This document shows, piece after piece, positions 63,016-64,000 of a stretch of DNA of 64,000 nucleotides; position 1 is the stretch's first letter, and the number at the start of each line of letters is the position of its first letter. A program made the translations under genes and the position numbers. Below the pieces are notes generated by a model that was not told the origin of the DNA, searched no databases, and saw nothing but the letters and a program-made list of their open reading frames with translations. The stretch covers positions 1 to 64,000 of the forward strand of contig JAZAYU010000264.1 in NCBI GenBank assembly GCA_038501625.1, written 5' to 3'. Source of the DNA: Corbicula japonica (Eukaryota; Mollusca; Bivalvia; Venerida; Cyrenidae).

Positions 63016-64000
63016 TATGCCCCCGCCATGTAATGGCGGAAGGGCATATAGTGTTCACCCTGGCTGTGTGTGGGTGTGTCAGTGTGTCAGTGTGTGTGTA
63101 TGTTCGAAAATCGTGTCCGCTCTGTAACTTTGTTATTTCTTATTGGATTTTAAAATAACTTGGTATGAATGTTCACCATATCAAGACGTTGTGTCGCGTA
63201 CAATACCCATGCCCGTAGGTCCAAGGTCAAGGTCACTGTTACTAAAAATAGAATTTTCTTGTCCGGGCTGTAACTTCCTTATGAATAGAGGGATTTCAAA
63301 ATAACTTGGCACAAATGTTCACCATGACAAGGCGATGTGTCGCGTACAACACCCATGCCTGTAGGTCCAAGGTCAAGGTCACTGTTACTAAAAATAGAAT
63401 TTTGTTGGAAAAATCTTGTCCGCTCTGTTACTTTGTTATTTCTTAATGGATTTTAAAATAACTTGGTATGATTGTTCACCATATCAAGACGGTGTGTCGC
63501 GTACAATACCCATGCCTGGAGGTCCAAGGTCAAGGTCACTGTTATTAAAAATAGAATTTTCTTGTCCGGGCTGTAACTTCCTTATAAATAAAGGGATTTC
63601 AAAATAACTTGGCACAAATGTTCACCATGACAAGGCGGTGTGTCGCGTACAACACCCATGCCTGTTGGTCCAAGGTCAAGGTCACTGTTAATAAAAATAG
63701 AATTTTGTTGGAAAAATCTTGTCCGCTCTGTAACTTTGTTATTTCTTAATGGATTTTAAAATAACTTGGTATGATTGTTCACCATATCAAGACGGTGTGT
63801 CGCGTACAATACCCATGCCCGTAGGTCCAAGGTCAAGGTCACTGTTATTAAAAATAGAATTTTCTTGTCCGGGCTGTAACTTCCTTATAAATAAAGGGAT
63901 TTCAAAATAACATGGCACAAATGTTCACCATGACAAGGCGGTGTGTCGCGTACAACACCCATGCCTGTAGGTCCAAGGTCAAGGTCACTGTTACTAAAAT
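63016..64000 (+). repeat. Interspersed repeat with TATGCCCCCGCCATG head and ~150-bp core, open at window end
   Basis: The head is a hairpin (CCCCGCCATGTAATGGCGGAAG), then a GTGTGTCAGTGTG run. At least six core units alternate between two subtypes (period about 303 bp for the pair). Each ends CCAAGGTCAAGGTCACTGTT and then AAAAATAGAATTTT. Confidence 0.9.

Larger units (their letters stand above)
60078..64000. other. Hexosaminidase intron 8 or flank, repeat-dominated
   Basis: 60170-61000 is AT-rich with no recognisable feature except a fragment of the CAAAGTGGGAGGCATATAG repeat head at about 60140-60162. 61000-64000 is mostly tandem repeat; 62600-63000 appears unique. Confidence 0.6.

Overview
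This window is animal nuclear DNA, most likely from a bivalve mollusc. The genes have short exons, long AT-rich introns and GT-AG junctions. The intergenic space is packed with repeats of kinds I associate with bivalve genomes: elements with (CCGT)n heads, a repeat opening AGCTCACCTGAGC, and fold-back and TTAA-flanked elements. The bivalve assignment is inference from repeat style and protein similarity; no species is claimed.

Three protein genes are supported, all on the + strand. (1) At 1685-3995, a two-exon B-box/coiled-coil/NHL-like protein of the TRIM type without a RING (605 aa). (2) At 8164-32557, a complete 15-exon METTL3, the catalytic subunit of the mRNA m6A writer. It rebuilds to 570 aa with every junction in phase, the CCCH zinc-finger region and the DPPW motif intact. 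(3) From 45515 to beyond the window, a lysosomal beta-hexosaminidase (HEXA/HEXB-like). Eight exons and 452 residues are visible, including the signal peptide and the Asp-Glu catalytic pair; the 3' end is off the window.

The most unusual structure is METTL3 intron 9. Its donor lies in a 35-bp tandem repeat (three donors) and its acceptor in an 83-bp tandem repeat (twelve acceptors, each followed by 70 nt of exon 10). Only the first donor and last acceptor give an open METTL3 frame. Every other choice I traced reads into a stop before the DPPW motif. The same intron holds an older, decayed copy of the exon. A different tandem repeat runs into the acceptor of hexosaminidase exon 2.

Layout: 1-720 satellite-like repeat; 1685-3995 TRIM-like gene; 4000-8160 intergenic, with a pyrimidine tract; 8164-32557 METTL3, whose introns hold a Mutator-like element with 9-bp target duplication, adjacent pogo-like and mariner elements, a 166-bp tandem array and many TTAA-flanked elements; 32558-45500 intergenic, with a rearranged duplication, long-inverted-repeat elements and minisatellites; 45515-60077 hexosaminidase with at least a dozen fold-back elements in its introns; 60078-64000 hexosaminidase intron or flank with tandem repeats and a long pentanucleotide tract. 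No bacterial-type features, CRISPR arrays or rRNA genes were seen.
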